In this document: positions 10,495 through 21,755 of the stretch, in pieces
Layout: each line of letters begins with the position of its first letter
Numbering within the stretch: position 1 is the first letter of the stretch
Source: Proales similis
Lineage: Eukaryota; Rotifera; Eurotatoria; Ploima; Proalidae
Direction: 5' to 3'
DNA: 64,000 bases
Assembly: GCA_019059635.1 (NCBI GenBank)
Contig: JAGVRJ010000010.1
Coordinates: forward strand, 1,304,501 to 1,368,500
Notes under the pieces: model-generated
Told to the model about the DNA's origin: nothing
Seen by the model: only the letters and a program-made list of their open reading frames with translations
The model's database searches: none
Made by a program: the position numbers and the translations under genes

Positions 10495-12491
10495 TTACTG
10501 AAACTTTTTCAAGTTGTCTGATGGCTTTCGACTGCCTCCGGGCAAAGCCAATGCCACAAGAATGCCAGCAATGTGAAAGAACCAGTACCAAGAGCTAGAG
10601 TGAAAACCAAATTGGCACCGAGTAGAGCGAGATGAAGCGAGGAACGTCAAATTACTTTAAAAAGTCGATTCCCTTGCTGAAATGATGCAGCTCGAACGGG
10701 ATGCTGGCGTAGCTGATGGCCAGCACTGTGCCAGCCCACGTGACCATCGTGTAGAATAGAGAGAGGAATCGAGTCCGCTTGAAGAATGGACGAATTTTGC
10801 GCCGGATCTGAAAAGAGCAACCTTTCGAATTGAGTAGTCGAGTTCAAGCTGAACAGGCATCTCACCCCGCGGCCAGAATAGACGTAGACGGCTGCAGCCG
10901 AACAGCAAAAGTAGAAGCCGGGATAGAATCCGTGCCAGAAGGCGCTCAGCGCAAACACGCCCAACGTCTTGCCCGATGGCAGACGATCGAAAGCGATGCG
11001 TCTCAGCCACAGCTGCGTCTGAATGTTCCAGTGGTCGAGAAAGTGCTTCACACTGGTGCTGGTCTAATCGGCCAAAAACTAAATGATTGCTCGCTCCATA
11101 GACGGCATGTGCCGACTACCTCGAGTTTGAACACGTCAATGTTGGTGATGAGATCCCATTTGGATCTGCCGTGCTCGTCGTAACCGTTAAAGCCGAGGCC
11201 GCTGGCGTTGTTGACCGCGTCGGCCAATGTCCAGGCGAGATAATACTTCAACCGAGCCACGAGCGAGGTGAAGTAAAGAACCAAGAGTCGATTGAAAATT
11301 GACGACTCGAGCACTTGAGCATCTTTAGCCATCGCGCGGATTCATTTATCTTTAAGCGTTTCTAACTGGACCATTGCTTACCTAGATTGAGGGCCGGCTC
11401 GAATTTCTTGTTCAGACAGAGATAAGTAATTGCCAGCAACAGGAATACGCCCAATTTCTTCACCAGCACGCCCTTAAGATCAGGTCAATCAGACAAATTG
11501 ATAAGCGCTTGCTGACTTGTTTCTTACGCGATGTCTGGCCTGTTGAATGAACTCGTAGAAAGTTACGTCTTTGCTGTATTTCTATTCGAACGCGAGCTTC
11601 GAGTTTGTTATCGCCATTTTTAACTCTATTATCAACTCACGTGATGCTTGGTTACGTTGGAGCCTTCGATAAACTCAATGTAGTCCTTGTAATAGACCAA
11701 GGGTCCTGCGATCACTCCTTGAAAGTTGAGCGCATAGCTGAGAAACTCGAGCAGACGCGGTCTAGACCTTTGCATCGGTTGGTTTGAATTGGCAACCAGT
11801 CTGCCTGAGCCCGCTTACTTGACTGCTTGTGATTGCTGATCGCTTGTGAGCTTTTCGCTTGGCCGCGAGCCGTCGTAGAGCGAGAAGGCCAACGAAGTGA
11901 ACTTTTGAGTGCTGATCATCATCGGCCTTGAGCACAAGCGTTTCAAGTGTTTGCTTATCGCATCGTTAAAACTACAAGTGGCTACGTTGTGATGTCGAGC
12001 GAGAAATCTCCATAATTGAACAGGAGAGCGTTGAGCTGAAGCAGACTCAGATAAGCCATTGAGTAGGTGAACGCCACTCTGCAAAAATTCATCAGTTGGA
12101 CGATGAAGGCGGCTGAGAGTTGGCAAACTCACAAGTGAACGTAGCGACGCGGCACGAATCTTAGGCAGAGATAGACGCCCAGGGTTTGCAGCAGCAGGTG
12201 GTAGATCGACCATCCGAAGCAGAAGAAGGTGAGCACGAAGCCAATGAGGCTGGTGCTCACGTGTCGTCTCTCGACGTTCTTCTTGCACGGATAGAGAAAG
12301 AAGCGGAAAAAGAGCCCGATGAACAGAGCGACTAGTTCGGCGACCAAAAAGTTGAACTGAGCGCCCGCAACAATTTTTAAAACATTCACTAGACAAGCCG
12401 AATGAAAAAGAGAGGCAAGTAAACCGACCTGGTCGACCTTGAGGCCGATTTGGGGCGCCACTCTGGCAAACACTTGCGAGCCCTGGTACAT
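10495..12491 (-). CDS. MBOAT1/2-type lysophospholipid acyltransferase, copy B
   Basis: This is a paralogue of copy A with the same architecture. The start at 12491-12489 gives MYQGSQVFARVAPQIGLKVD followed, after a short intron, by FNFLVAELVALFIGLFFRFF. Family landmarks appear in order: FGWSIYHLLLQTLGVYL, STQKFTSLAFSLYDGSRP, NFQGVIAGPLVYYKDYIEFI, YYLAWTLADAVNNASGLGF with NGYDEHGRSKWDLIT, DHWNIQTQLWLRRIAFDRL and the catalytic-His block LSAFWHGFYPGFYF. The tail ends SDNLKKFQ. Exon boundaries correspond to those of copy A, supporting tandem duplication after the intron pattern was set. The two proteins differ at many positions, so the duplication is not recent. It is probably an ER lysophospholipid acyltransferase; acyl and headgroup preference cannot be read from sequence. 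Confidence 0.88.
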
Positions 12492-12930
12492 TTGCTTCAC
12501 AACGGAATTATGCGAATTAATTCTAAGAGTTCAAACTGTTCCTATCGCCGCTTGTCCCAGTTTGCTCCTCTCTTTGCTTTTCTTTTGATCGCTACTTGCT
12601 CAAAAGTACGGCGCACTTGAAATTGTCTTAACTTGCTGTGAGAAGCCTCTCTTTCTGGCATTCTGCTTGTCAGCTAGAGGCCTTCATTCGAGCCACTGTG
12701 GCATCGTTTGAAATAAGGCGAGAAGCTGCCTTCTGTTTGCTTCGACAGCTCTAAATCAAGTCAAGAAAAAGTGTCACAAGTCCAAGTCGCTAGGCAACCG
12801 ACGCCTGCTTGTGTGTTTGCCTATTCAAGAGCTGTGAGTGCGCGGGCGCCCAAAGATATTTTCTTCACTCTATGAAAAGTGAGCGTCCAATCGAGCGTTC
12901 TGAGAAATAAAATCAAAGCAGAGCAGACAA
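12492..12930. promoter_or_regulatory. Divergent promoter region, MBOAT copy B / DNAI7
   Basis: 439 bp lie between two start codons facing away from each other. No coding signal is present. It must carry the control elements of both genes; no TATA box is evident. Confidence 0.45.
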
Positions 12931-15900
12931 ATGAATCGAAAGACGACAGACTCGGCCAAGCCAGGCTCGGGCAAGAACGCGCCCGTGAAAAAGAGCAAGA
13001 AAGCGAGAGCTCGCGAGGAAGCCGAGCGACTCGAAGAAGGTGGGTACCTTCCATTTTGTGAGTGCGATTGCGATAAAAACCAACAATCTGCAATCAGAGG
13101 CAAGACTCAGAGCTGAACAGGAAGAGAAAGAGCGCCGGACGCAAGAGAGAAAAGACGCAGTCGAAAAGAGGCGGCGCGAAATTGAAGTAAACGAGGCCTG
13201 TTGGGTTCACTTGTGCCAAAGTCACTTGATTGATGTCTCTTGAAGATTGCCAAATTGAAGCAAGCCGAGCTCACAAGCATGTACGACCTCCTGGGCTCAA
13301 TTCAAGGCTACATTGAGAAATACGAGGCCAAACAGCGTCAAGAAGCCGAGGTGAGTCTGCCTCGAACTGGCAAGTTTTCAGGTTTTTTGATCAACTGCCG
13401 TCGTCAAGTGGGAGCGATACATGAGATGCGATGGCCTTCCGGATCCAAGCTCGCCGGCCCAGTTGAACGAAATGCTCTCATTGTGGCGCGAGGACGGCCA
13501 AAGCGAAGAGCAGTCGTTCGACGAGGCCATGCATCAAATGAAATTGGCCTTGCAGGTTTCCTGTTCATTCGCTCATGCATTGGTCTCGTCTTTCTGCTCA
13601 ACTTGCTATTTCTAGCTAATCGGCCAAATAAAGCAATTGAGCGAACAAATCGACCAAGTGGATGAGGAGAAGTCGGCGCAGCTTCGTCGCCACTACGATC
13701 AAGTACGCTTGTCTCTCTGATTTCAATCGAAAAAGCCATTAAACCGCCAATCGGACAGAGCCAACAAGAACTCGAACAGCTGCTTCAGAGCAAATTGAAT
13801 CAAACGGCGCATTCGGTGCTGGTCACCGCCAGCGACAATCTCGACCCCGAGACCTACAACTTTAGCTTCTCAAACGGCGACTCGGATCTCTTCTACTGCA
13901 TTTGGGCCAACTTGAGCCACAATCCTCGGTAGGCTCGTTGAACTCATCAAAAATTCTCACTTGTCTGAGCAATCGATCAAAGCATAAAAGAATTCTTGTT
14001 CGAGCAAACAAGTTTCCAGTTCGGCCTGCCCAAACCACTCACTTTGGCCAACTTTTGTCTGGTGGCAGTGTTCACCAGTTTCGATCTGCTCTCCAAGCGC
14101 AGTTTGACCTATCGCTGCCGGTCTGAATGGGAGTCATTTGAAATGGGTATGTGGCCGAGACTGATCGGTTGAACAGTGAAGCTTGAACTAAAGAGCCGCT
14201 TGCAGATCCGATTCCAGACATTCCCGAAGAGCTGCAAGATGTGGACAACGAGGAGGAAAAGGCAAACGAGGGCGACGCAGGAGAAGCGGGCAGTAGTCTA
14301 TCGCCAGAGCTGCAAGCCATTCTGAAAATGGGCAGCTCACTTGAGAAGGTAAGGCCCAAATCGAATTTCGAAGAGTGCGGCCAAAACTGCACAGCTGTCC
14401 AAAAGCAGGAGACCGAAGAGAATGGCGAAGAAGCCGAAGAGGCCGAGACGAAAGCGATCGATCCGGAAGAGGAGAGAGAACAGGCGGAGAAGCTTCGTCT
14501 CGAGGAAGAAGCGAAACGCAAAAAAGAAGAAATCGACCTTCAGCGAGCTCTAGGTGAGTGGCTCGCATCAAATTCGCAACACTTCGCAATTCGAACATTC
14601 GATCGGAACAAAGACGAGCGAGCAGTGCAGAAAGAGCTGGCGGATAACTTTGTGGTCGATTTGAGAAACTACCTTCCGATTGGCTCGATCATACACCTTG
14701 GTATTTACCAAGTGCCCCCGCAGCCGTCCAGAGCTCGTGAATGGACTCTAAGACCAAGTGAGCGTCGAGCATCAAGCTGTCGAATAGTAGCAATTAAAAG
14801 AGTTCATTTTTAAAAGGAGACGACCACTCGACGCTGGTCAAGTTCGATTATCCCAACGACCCAGAGCTGGTAGTCACCTCGTGGAAAGAGTATTGGGCGA
14901 AGAAGATGGAGCAAGAGTCAATGGAGGCCAGCCGGGTAAGAGCAGGCATCGGACAGCTTGGATCGGTAATCGACAATCTTGAATAGAACGCCGAAGGCCA
15001 CGAAACCGATCAGAGCCGAAAAGGCGAGCTCAACACAACCGTCTTAGAGTGTAAGTGCTTTGCAGCTGACCGCTTGTTCTGTAACGCGCTAATAAGCGGC
15101 TGGGCTTTGAAGCGACCATGGGCGCCGATGAGACCGTCGTGTCCGATGTGAACAAGCAGTTCATTGGCCAGTTGTCGTCCAAATCCAACGAGCAGCTGGT
15201 GAAATCGATGAAGAGCGAGGGCCCAGTCAACATAAGCTACAAGTGAGTCTGTTTCTGTCTAATAGACGCAGACAAGCAGCTAAACGTGCAACAGACTGCC
15301 AGAGAGCATCTTCTTCAGCGAAGAGCCGTTGCTCGCTCGTTGGGACGAAGAAAAGTGCCATTGGCGCACAGATCAAATTCTTGACTTCAAATATGACCCG
15401 GCCAGTCGAGAGGTGCAGTTCAAAACTTATCACTTTGCGCCCTACAGCCTCATGCTCGATCGCCATGTTCACATGCCGTTTCAAACGTGGCGTCTGGCGC
15501 CTCGGCAAGCGCTCAACTGCAGCATGCTCACACTCGAGACGAGCAACTTCACCGTGCACATCGAGATCCAGGTTTGTGCAGTTTTATTCGCTCAAACAGG
15601 CTCCGGCCGAACGAAAGCAGGCCGAAACAGAGAAAAGGAAGAAAAAATGGAATCAAATGTCGCTCGTGAGGGTTCGTTCGTGTGTTCGATGAGTGGCTGC
15701 GTTCGCAACTGAGCGGTCAAAGTCTCGAACTGCTTTAGACAAACTTGAGCTGCGTGTCGAACTTGACTCGACCGTTTGGCATTTGGAGTAAACTGTTGTT
15801 GTTGTTGTTCGCGTCCCTTTTGCCTGCTGAATGATGCGGTTTGCTCGCTCTTGCACTTTTGGACATGTCGTCGCGCGTCACAGTCACTCGTTCGGTGCAT

Positions 15901-18900
15901 TTACATTTTGAAGTCTGAAGAGGAATCCAGAGGCTTTCGACTGCTTTCGCATTTTTTGTTTTCTTAAGAGACGAGAAGTCGGCAGCGCCAGTTTCAGATT
16001 TTGTCGAGTTGGCGGCCTTTTGACCCGAAGAGCGGACGGAGCTCGTCTTGCTGTTCAACTGCTCATGCTGCATATAGCGGTCATTCTCTCCTTCGCCCGA
16101 TCTAATCTGATTCGAGCTGTGCTTTGAATGTGGCTCGTTCGGTCTGTTTTCCAGACTTTTCATTCGTCGACTGGCGCGTCGAATGCTATTCTCGCCGCTG
16201 TCCACACTCAGGTCCATCTGGTCTTGGTCGAGTTGGTGCAAGAGGCCGCACGATTTGCGCTTGTGCATGGACGAGAGTTTGCGTGACTTGTGCACTCCGC
16301 AGCCGTGCTGCTCGTCGTCCGTGTCGCTTTTGTTCAACTGCGAATCCATGCTTCGATTGCGGTGACTCGATCTGTGCCGTCCGCTTTCTTTGCTCCTATT
16401 TCGCAAGTCGACCTGATCGGCCGAATATTCGATGCCTCTTTGGGCCTCGAGCGTAAATTCCGCGTCTTCGCCTGCTCTTGGCTCGATGCGACCCAGGCGG
16501 TTCTTATTAAGGCCCAATAGACTCTTGCGCTCTTTGCAAGTGCGGTCCAAATTCAAGAGTGCGAACGCGTCAATTTGCTGCTGCTGCTGTTCGACGTCAA
16601 ATGTCTGTGGCGGCGACTCGTCTGCATTAGAATTCCAAGTGAGCGTGAGAGTAACACTGTCCGAGCCGCCACTTATGTCCCAGCTTAAAGTGTAACGCTT
16701 CATCTCTTTGGACATGGTTCGCAGAAAGTTGATCACCGGTCGCGGCAACTCTAGCACGTCCATCACTTGTTTGTTTAGCCCGCTTCGATTCCCAGCTAGT
16801 CTAAAAGTTTCCAACGAATGAACCATTCGCACAAAGCATCGATCAAGAACGCGTGGTCCCAACGACTCGCCAATATTCAGCAGGGTGCTGTGCCAAATAC
16901 GAAGGAAATTGAATTGACGCAAGCCAAGTCGCGGCAGCCGCATCCGAAGCTGACTGACTGTCGCTATTCAAGAGGAGACGTTCGCCGCTGATTTGCCTCA
17001 GATCAGTGCCATTGTCAAGCAGGCACAGTCGAGAATAATGGCTTTCATAATAATAGAGAAGAAAATTGCTTGAGCAATATTGACATGAGGATCGTTAGCG
17101 AATAATCGGCGCCATTGTGGCCTCGTCCAGGAACCTTGTATCCGATGCGATGCCTCTTGAATTGAAAGCGCATTCTTGCTCGTGCGACAAGTTTGTTAAT
17201 CAAATTCAATTAGAAATTGCCTTGGGCTGCCGCCTCAATATTCAATTTTCAAGCACTCCACACTCACTCTGAAGAGGTTGCGCTCGCTAGCTCACTTGTC
17301 CTCCTGCGCACAAGTCAGCCGCATAAGATCCGGCTGCTCTGAACGAACGCAAAACGCTTTCGCCAACATTCACAAATGGCGATGATGAGCACACGAGGAA
17401 ATGAAATTGAGCTGCCGTCGCGCTCTAGTCATGTGTTAAAATGGCGTGTTAGGAGCGAGCAAGGCCTCTCAAGTAAATCTGGGTCTATTTTGAGCATTCA
17501 CTCTAACAAGATTGTGCCTACTGCTAGTATCAATTTTTTCTCCTCATTTGCGAACATGAACGCGCGCAGTCTAGCAGCGGTGGCAGCAGCAGCAGCAGGC
17601 GGTTATATAATAATCGGATGAATGCAGCTAGCTTTGAATGTGCAGTCAATTTGCTCGAAAGTTCATGTGAGAGCAAAGTTGCCAATTGCTAAATGCCAGA
17701 CTCTCAGTCAGTGGGGCCGGAGGCGAAATTTACTGATTAGGTTTAGATTAGACGAGTGATCAAGAGATAGAGAGAGAGTGCAGGGCCGAGAGAATAGGCC
17801 ACGCTGGCTGGCAACAAGTAGGCAATCAAGAAATTGTAGACAAGAGAGAAAAAAAGAAAGAAAAAGAGGCGGCGACGAGGACAGAGACGAGTTTGCGATT
17901 GAGTTGTGCACACCTCTTGCAGCCTCGTTGCAGTTTTGTGGCAAACAACAACAAAACACCCTGCTCGTGCGATGTTCATCCCAGCCATGGCTCTTTGTGT
18001 CTGACTTTTTCCTCTAATTTATATTTATGGGCCCAGAAATGACTGACGGAATGTGAAAAAACGAGTAAAAGCCAAGTGGAGGCTTCGTTAGAGACAGAGT
18101 AGAACGGGCTCGGTTTAAAAATAAAATATATCAACAGGAGAAGGGTAATTATCCATGCGAATATTAAATCGATTAATAATTCATCCGATCCTCTAATTTG
18201 CAAGAACTCTCGCATGTCAAGCCCAATTGTCACTTGGCATCCTCTTTCCATATGGAGCCCGCTCCGCCTCTCTTTGCCTCTCGCTGTTTGACTCGCTCGG
18301 CTTCTTGCCCTATCCATGTCCGGGTTTCTTTCTTTCCTCTCTCGTGCTCGTTCACATCGCTACTTATCGTTACTTTTGGCTCTTGTGCAAACTCAGGCTT
18401 GTCTCTTTCTGGCTCCTGCTCTCGTTTGCACTCCGAGTGCAAATATTTACATGATTCGTCTTGTCCATTAAGAATCAATTTACTTCCTTCTCTGACTACC
18501 CAATATGCCCCGCGTCTCTCTTTCGACTGTGTCTGAATATGTTTAGGCAAATGAATCTCGTCGAGTTTATGAATCGTTCTCATTATTCTCTGCTTTTCGC
18601 TTCCAACTCAGAGTTTTGATTGTTGCCATTGCGTCACGATGCTGCATGCCCCCAACAAACACACACACACGCGCGCGCCAGCTCTGACGGGCGAATCCAT
18701 CAAGCAAAACGGATGTGCTCCTCATGGTGGGCTTAATTCGTCTTTCTGCGACCAATCTGCTTGGCTGTGCGTTCTGGCGTGCCAGCGTACGCTCGTGTGT
18801 GTGTGTGTGGGTGGATGCCCTAAAATCAGCGAATTTGCGACATAGAGCGAACGAGCCACGCGCGACTAGGAGATTTGAATTTTTAACGAGCTGCTTAGAT

Positions 18901-19839
18901 TCGTTATTTAAAATAAGAGCGACAAACGAAGTTAATTTGCCACTCAATGAGCAGAGTCAACAGCTGCGTGTGTTCGTTCCGGAGAGGCCGTCCAAAGAGA
19001 GCGACTCGTCCAACGAAGCGAGCTCGACGGCCAGGTCGAAATCTAAACGCAGCCTAAACAGAGACAAGAGCAACGAGACGCCGCCACCTCAGCCGCTCGA
19101 CTACGAGCTCAAGAACCCGAACGCGTCGTTCTTGAAAGCCATTCAGCCGATCGCCAACAAATGGATGCCGCTGTCTCAATTTAAACAAGTGAGTCACACT
19201 TGTCGCTGATCGATCGACCTCATTCGACTTATTGGCTCACTAGGTACTCAAGGACATCGGTCTAAACGTGTTTCCAGAGCCGGACTCGGACAAGTTCGTG
19301 TCGATCACGGCCAAGGTCAGTCCGCTCGTGAGCCATTCTAACCCGGCCCTCTCTCAATCTGATTGAAATGAAGAACAAGAAACTGGAGTGGGCCGTACAT
19401 CGCAACATGGCCCTCTGCTCATGTCTAATGGCGTTCTCGTTCAGCAGATGGAACGGCGAGTTGGAGCAAGAGTCCAAAATAGTGATCCAGACGCAGCGTC
19501 ATCTAAGCGGAGATAAAGAGCCCCTCGACGCTCTATTCAAATGCGTTCTGTGCGAAGAAGAGCTGTTCAGACTGAGCGCGTCCACAGAACGATCGGACGA
19601 CTTTGACCAGCAGTCTGCGCCCGGCACAAGTGTAAGTGCCCTTTTTTTTGTCGTCTACTCTTGCCCTGAGGCTGAAGATTCTTTTGCAGGAGCATACCAA
19701 CTTTATGCATCTTTGCCTGGACGAGTTCTGCGCCGACGAGCCGGAGCTGGTCGACGAGAGAATCAAATCGATCGATCCTCTCTACTTTGACACTTGCGTT
19801 CGTCTGCTCGATTCGCTCAAGCTGCTCACATTTTCCTAA
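12931..19839 (+). CDS. DNAI7: DNAI7/CASC1, axonemal inner-arm dynein-associated protein
   Basis: DNAI7 (CASC1, IC97/LAS1-like) is an accessory subunit of axonemal dynein in motile cilia and flagella. Eighteen exons join in frame to 861 residues: 12931-13039, 13098-13186, 13246-13350, 13409-13555, 13616-13702, 13759-13928, 13983-14146, 14206-14348, 14409-14553, 14635-14757, 14817-14935, 14987-15050, 15113-15242, 15295-15571, 18955-19188, 19244-19315, 19374-19631 and 19690-19839. Family blocks include [50 protein letters not shown] and [11 protein letters not shown] in the first part, and [24 protein letters not shown] and [12 protein letters not shown] after the large intron. The N-terminus is a basic coiled coil. 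Introns are 51-81 bp except one of 3,383 bp (15572-18954), which contains an antisense gene. AATAAA follows at 19879. Human CASC1 is about 716 residues; the extra length is mainly an acidic insert near residues 280-375. Confidence 0.93.
15735..16943 (-). CDS. Unrecognised basic protein encoded inside a DNAI7 intron
   Basis: A 402-residue frame lies antisense within the 3.4-kb DNAI7 intron. The first 130 residues look like an ordered domain ([52 protein letters not shown], then a probable beta segment [20 protein letters not shown]). The rest is basic, Ser/Arg/Lys-rich and probably disordered, with a QQQQQ run and an NNNNN run. I recognise no family. The length of the open frame and the non-random domain composition support a real gene. 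A minus-strand AATAAA (TTTATT at 15584-15589) sits about 150 bp after the stop and still inside the intron, so the transcript can be wholly nested. The start is uncertain: the frame is open seven codons upstream of the chosen Met, and a splice acceptor (CAGTCAG) lies just before it, so an upstream exon is possible. Confidence 0.6.
   Translation of the reverse strand: MRLPRLGLRQFNFLRIWHSTLLNIGESLGPRVLDRCFVRMVHSLETFRLAGNRSGLNKQVMDVLELPRPVINFLRTMSKEMKRYTLSWDISGGSDSVTLTLTWNSNADESPPQTFDVEQQQQQIDAFALLNLDRTCKERKSLLGLNKNRLGRIEPRAGEDAEFTLEAQRGIEYSADQVDLRNRSKESGRHRSSHRNRSMDSQLNKSDTDDEQHGCGVHKSRKLSSMHKRKSCGLLHQLDQDQMDLSVDSGENSIRRASRRMKSLENRPNEPHSKHSSNQIRSGEGENDRYMQHEQLNSKTSSVRSSGQKAANSTKSETGAADFSSLKKTKNAKAVESLWIPLQTSKCKCTERVTVTRDDMSKSARASKPHHSAGKRDANNNNNSLLQMPNGRVKFDTQLKFV
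16944..18954. other. Remainder of the large DNAI7 intron
   Basis: About 2 kb between the nested gene and DNAI7 exon 15. No convincing exon is seen on either strand. It contains a CAG/CAGCAG stretch near 17570-17600, GA-rich sequence near 17765-17880, and AC and GT microsatellites near 18656-18680 and 18797-18812. On the minus strand this is the upstream region of the nested gene and may hold its promoter and 5' exon. Confidence 0.4.
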
Positions 19840-19987
19840 CTTGACAAGAACTTTGACAAGAACAGCAAAATTGCCACAAATAAACAAAACATGGAGCGTT
19901 TGAGCGGTCTTTTTATTCAGGACTGTCCGCCTCAAGTTACGGGTCAAACAGAGAGGCGAATGGAGAGAGATGGAGCGGGCAATCGAG

Positions 19988-21478
19988 CTACCACTTGATT
20001 GCCAAGCCGTTGCTTGTTTTTTCGATCTCATGGTAATTGGTGTGCAGGGCGCGCTCGGTGAGCGCCGGGTCGTTCTTGAGCCAGCTCGAGTAGAGCCGGT
20101 CGACATGTTGACTCGAGTCGACTTGATTGCCCATCACTGAGTTGTAGACTCGCTCGACTCGTTCAAACAGCTCCTTGCTCAGTGTGCCGGTCAGCTCGTC
20201 TCGTACCTGGCCGCCTCCGTTCAAACAGCCAGACGGACAGGCCATTATTTCGACGTAGTCGTACTCGCACTTTTGCTTCTTGATCTTTTGCACGATGTTC
20301 TGGATGTTGCGAAAGCCGTAGGCGAGCGCGAACTTGAGCTTGGTCTCGCCGTCGATGTTCAAATGAACTTCCTTAAAGTCGACGTTGCGCACCTGCTTGT
20401 ACTCGATCTGGTCCGAGCGCAGCTCTTTGCCAAACAGCTCGCGCGCTGCGTGGACAAGCACGTTGTGAAGGTAGCCGCCCGAGCCGCCGCCCTCGTGCGC
20501 ATAGAGCGACGTTTGCCTCTCGAGCAAATCTCTTGTTTCGCTCAGCTCCGATGATTTTTGTTCACCGCTCGTCAACGGATACGACAAGTGCCAATCATTC
20601 AAGTGGCTAAATTTGGCGCCACATTTCTGCTCTATGAGCTGATCGAGCTCCAGCGTGGACAGAACGCAGTCGACGTCACGCGAGTTGTTGTGAAATTGAT
20701 TGGCAAAGTCTGCGCGCGACGCCTCAAGCTTCTTATCGTAGCAGGGCATTATGGTCACATGGTAGATGTTGTCCGGGTTCACATTGAAATGGCTCTTGGC
20801 CAGAAAGTCCTTCACAATTGAGCCCATCATCTGCTGCGGTGACCTCACTCGACTGATGTGCGGCAGTATGAACGAGCCGTGCGTCTTCTCCGCATAGCAA
20901 ATCCAGCCGGGACAGGCGCTGCTCAGCAGAGGCAGCTTGCCGCCCTCTTTCGACTCCTTGTAGCGTCGCACAAACTCCTTTTGACTTTCGATGATGCTGA
21001 ACTCTCGAGAGAAGGTCGTGTCAAATATGAACTCGGCGTCTAGATAGTGGCGGAAAAAGCCGCACAATTTGCGGCTACATTCGTTCAACTCCATTTTGTG
21101 CTTGACGGCCAGAGACGCAAGACTCTGGGGCGATATCGACACACAAATGTGCTTCAGCTGGCACTTTTTCTCGCTCGTCTTTTCAACTCGATTGGACTCG
21201 ATTACTCGCATGAGCTCCTCGGCGCTCTGCTGGTTGATCAAGACCGTCTCGGCCGACGTGACACAGCCGCTGCAGCTCAGGCAGTCGTCCAGACTTATTT
21301 TCGCCTTCTCTAGCTTCTTCACTACACCGACACTGCCGTCACTCGACGCTTCCTCAACGCCAATGCGAGCGGTCGCACTCTTCTTCTTGGACGATTGCAC
21401 TGGCTTGACGCATTCTTGCCCTGGGCCGATAAAGTCGTCCAAATCGTTTATTTGTATGACGCCGGAGAATTTGCTCAT
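19988..21478 (-). CDS. CIAO3: CIAO3 (NARFL/IOP1), cytosolic Fe-S assembly factor, hydrogenase-like
   Basis: CIAO3 belongs to the iron-only hydrogenase-like family. It works in the CIA pathway, passing Fe-S clusters from the NUBP scaffold to the CIA targeting complex, and has no hydrogenase activity. The 496-residue protein is encoded by one exon. The start at 21478-21476 is chosen because MSKFSGVIQINDLDDFIGP aligns with the family N-terminus; an in-frame upstream Met exists but has no family match. Cluster-binding cysteines are visible in CLSCSGC, ACPGWICYAEK, MPCYDKKLEAS and MACPSGCLNGGGQ. GGGSGGYLHNVLVHAAREL and AYGFRNIQNIVQK are further family blocks, and the C-terminus IKW matches the ending of the human protein. 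It is tail-to-tail with DNAI7 and head-to-head with PRMT5. Confidence 0.96.
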   Translation of the reverse strand: MSKFSGVIQINDLDDFIGPGQECVKPVQSSKKKSATARIGVEEASSDGSVGVVKKLEKAKISLDDCLSCSGCVTSAETVLINQQSAEELMRVIESNRVEKTSEKKCQLKHICVSISPQSLASLAVKHKMELNECSRKLCGFFRHYLDAEFIFDTTFSREFSIIESQKEFVRRYKESKEGGKLPLLSSACPGWICYAEKTHGSFILPHISRVRSPQQMMGSIVKDFLAKSHFNVNPDNIYHVTIMPCYDKKLEASRADFANQFHNNSRDVDCVLSTLELDQLIEQKCGAKFSHLNDWHLSYPLTSGEQKSSELSETRDLLERQTSLYAHEGGGSGGYLHNVLVHAARELFGKELRSDQIEYKQVRNVDFKEVHLNIDGETKLKFALAYGFRNIQNIVQKIKKQKCEYDYVEIMACPSGCLNGGGQVRDELTGTLSKELFERVERVYNSVMGNQVDSSQHVDRLYSSWLKNDPALTERALHTNYHEIEKTSNGLAIKW

Positions 21479-21755
21479 TTTTTTCAATTTGACATCAAAT
21501 GTGCCATTAAATCGGCTTTTTTGTTGCGCCGGTCGCAAAACTCTCTTTCAGTCGAGCGGCGACAATCATTAAAGAGGATGCACAAGCCCAATCGCAGTGC
21601 TCGTCTTAGTCTCACATTTGCCATTCAAATTTAACTTTCGCTCGGCTGCGTTCGGCTCGTGTTCGATCAGCTGCGTGATTAGAGTGCAGCACTAGTGGTT
21701 CTCACTTTAGTTCAAGAATAGTTAGATTGCAACTAGTAGACTGTCAAGCGAGGAA
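21479..21755. promoter_or_regulatory. Bidirectional promoter, CIAO3 / PRMT5
   Basis: Only 277 bp separate the start codons of two divergent housekeeping genes, so their 5' UTRs and core promoters must be compact and probably share elements. No TATA box is obvious. Confidence 0.55.

Noticed and set aside
17976-18317. Minus-strand frame with a hydrophobic stretch in the DNAI7 intron
   Set aside because: No homologue resemblance, no start context and low-complexity flanks; treated as chance.
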